From: CAYRSA01 sp964494845
Lineage (GTDB): Bacteria; Patescibacteriota; Saccharimonadia; Saccharimonadales; JAGQNJ01
DNA length: 6,225 nt
Direction of reading: 5' to 3'
Assembly: GCA_964494845.1 (NCBI GenBank)
Contig: CAZBSC010000034.1
Coordinates: 1 to 6,225, forward strand
Positions within the stretch are counted from its first letter, which is position 1; the number at the start of each line of letters is the position of its first letter. The position numbers and the translations under genes were made by a program. The notes under the pieces are model-generated. The model was not told where the DNA came from, ran no database searches, and worked only from the letters and a program-made list of their open reading frames with translations. Of this stretch, positions 5,190 to 6,225 are shown piece by piece.

Positions 5190-5576
5190 CTATTTGCTCG
5201 ATTTTGTTTGGCTTGCGAGTCCGTAATCCAGATGCTCACCGGCGCGAAGTATTCTTATCAGGCGTAGTGCCCTTAGTCCCCGCAAAGCTTCAGTCATGCT
5301 ATATGTTAACGGGATTGAGGCTGGCAGCAAAAACCAGTTGTGCCGCAGATATTTTTTTCTGTTTTTTGTCGTTATTAGTTCAACCAAAAAATCTAGTAAA
5401 AACACACAGGCAATCACAAAGTCTACCTGCACCATTCTTTTATGTTGCAGTGCGCTCAGACTACTAGTGAATTCTAAAATTACCAGAGCAATACTAGCTA
5501 TTGCCAAGAAAGAAAAAACTATCTCTTTTGCCAAAAACCATCTTGGCAGTTTAGTTTTGTGTTTGCGTTTCTTCAT
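5190..5576 (-). CDS. Voltage-sensor-like membrane protein without a pore
   Basis: The 128-aa protein resembles the S1-S4 voltage-sensing half of a potassium or sodium channel. A basic N-terminus (KKRKHKTK) precedes S1 (about 17-37). S2 (about 48-69) contains VDFVIACVFLLDFLVEL, similar in pattern to the S2 of prokaryotic voltage-gated channels. NWFLLPASIPL (80-90) matches the S3 W..P pattern, though the usual S3 Asp is absent. S4 carries RGLRALRLIRILR, with arginines 99, 102, 105, 108 and 111 at perfect three-residue spacing. The protein stops 17 residues later, with no S5, selectivity filter or S6. No missing pore lies downstream because the ABC-F gene begins 35 bp on. Its ATG overlaps the end of the SGNH hydrolase frame by 26 bp, suggesting cotranslation. 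It may be a sensor-only protein, a proton channel, or a channel remnant. Confidence 0.75.
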   Translation of the reverse strand: MKKRKHKTKLPRWFLAKEIVFSFLAIASIALVILEFTSSLSALQHKRMVQVDFVIACVFLLDFLVELITTKNRKKYLRHNWFLLPASIPLTYSMTEALRGLRALRLIRILRAGEHLDYGLASQTKSSK

Positions 5577-6225
5577 AATTTTTTTCTATTTTTAGCCAGA
5601 ATGCATCTGCCCAGTTTTTGTAGCTAAGGTTATTAGGATGGAACAAGTCAGGTGCAAATCCAAAAATACTCTGGTGATCAGATGTTTGCTTCTGCAGGTC
5701 TACAAACACTAGTTTTGGATAGTTTTCCAGCTCTTCTTCTATTATTTTGCTGGCAATTTTGGCATTGTTGGTACTCCCAGGACGACTGTTGAACAATGGC
5801 ATATTTGAAACATATGCGCCGTCGGGTAGCGTTGCTAAAACTTTTTTGAAGTTAGACCTAAAATCATCTGCGTTGAACACTGCAATATCGTTGGCGCCTA
5901 TCTCAATAGTTACAATATCGGCTTTCCGCCCTTCTATCATTGGTGCCTGTTCGGTCAAATAGTCATTCATCTTCGCACCTGTCTTGCTAATATTTACGAC
6001 CTTCACAGATTTGTTTGTTTGTTCTGCAAGTTTGTCTGCGATCAAACCAACATACCCGCGCGTTGGTCTACTAGCGCCAATCCCTTGTGCAGCTGAGTCA
6101 CCGAGTGCTAGGTATGTTATTTCCCCCGATTCCTGTGCCTTCTTCTCCCAGAATTTTTTATACTGCCCTACACTGTTTGCAAGCCAAATTAATGCAAAAA
6201 TTTCTGCTAAAACCAAAATCCCAAC
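5551..6225 (-). CDS. SGNH/GDSL-family hydrolase, membrane-anchored, 5' end outside window
   Basis: The reading frame stays open to the right edge, so the true start is probably outside; a TTG at 6216 is in frame but not convincing. The 224 visible residues (numbered from the edge) begin with a hydrophobic segment of about 18 residues, a signal peptide or membrane anchor, then a charged stretch. The catalytic domain has all four SGNH blocks: GDS with nucleophile Ser44 (LALGDSAAQG), Gly83 in NISKTGA, Asn112 in EIGANDI, and the Asp193/His196 pair in DLFHPNN. The family hydrolyses esters, often acyl or acetyl groups on lipids, glycans or peptidoglycan. With its anchor, a surface or envelope substrate is plausible, but the sequence does not specify it. 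It precedes the voltage-sensor gene and overlaps it by 26 bp. Confidence 0.9.
   Translation of the reverse strand, partial: VGILVLAEIFALIWLANSVGQYKKFWEKKAQESGEITYLALGDSAAQGIGASRPTRGYVGLIADKLAEQTNKSVKVVNISKTGAKMNDYLTEQAPMIEGRKADIVTIEIGANDIAVFNADDFRSNFKKVLATLPDGAYVSNMPLFNSRPGSTNNAKIASKIIEEELENYPKLVFVDLQKQTSDHQSIFGFAPDLFHPNNLSYKNWADAFWLKIEKNYEETQTQN

Noticed and set aside
5204..5962. Rightward frames at 5204-5467, 5296-5595 and 5747-5962
   Set aside because: They are antisense to the voltage-sensor and SGNH genes. Their hydrophobicity mirrors the membrane segments of the real gene, and there is no start context.
1..6225. CRISPR array, insertion sequence, phage genes or recoded stop codons
   Set aside because: No repeat-spacer pattern, transposase, terminal inverted repeats or in-frame TGA were seen; all frames are intact with the standard code.

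Overview
The window reads as a compact bacterial chromosome segment of fairly balanced, slightly AT-leaning composition, with genes packed nearly end to end. No phage, IS, CRISPR or plasmid signature is visible. The standard genetic code fits: every reading frame is intact and TGA is used as a stop at 1190-1192. The mix suggests a small-genome lineage such as Candidatus Saccharibacteria or another Patescibacteria, but this is inference from style, not from a marker gene. That mix is a small exported L,D-transpeptidase, a compact CNNM-type protein without the usual C-terminal domain, a free-standing ABC-F ATPase, a voltage-sensor-only protein, and start codons sitting directly behind -10 boxes.

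Layout. At the left edge is a probable leftward promoter, Shine-Dalgarno site and start codon of a gene that continues outside the window. Next is a strong bidirectional hairpin terminator at 82-114, which ends a leftward transcript carrying tRNA-Cys(GCA) and tRNA-Leu(UAA). Upstream of the tRNAs, also leftward, are an integral membrane protein with an internal repeat (342-1193), translationally coupled by an ATGA overlap to a histidine-phosphatase-like protein (1190-1726), and then an exported L,D-transpeptidase with a peptidoglycan-binding domain (1763-2425). An 80-bp divergent promoter region separates the transpeptidase from the only rightward gene, a CNNM/CBS-pair membrane protein (2506-3486). 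That gene converges, with a 6-bp gap, on an ABC-F ATPase (3493-5154, leftward). To the right, also leftward, lie a voltage-sensor-like membrane protein (5190-5576) and an SGNH/GDSL hydrolase (5551 to beyond the right edge); their reading frames overlap by 26 bp.

There is no obvious single pathway. Envelope work (L,D-transpeptidase, SGNH hydrolase), membrane ion or metal handling (CNNM protein, voltage-sensor protein, two-repeat membrane protein) and translation (two tRNAs, ABC-F) are interleaved, as in an ordinary housekeeping region.

The points most worth a second look are these. (1) The tRNA-Cys has a strongly non-canonical T-loop and a matching D-loop change, while its cysteine identity elements are kept. 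(2) -10 promoter boxes lie 6-11 nt before four start codons, implying leaderless or near-leaderless mRNAs. (3) The histidine-phosphatase homologue has Ser in place of the second catalytic His. (4) The voltage-sensor protein has a five-arginine S4 but no pore. I see no evidence for a dedicated new defence or mobile system.
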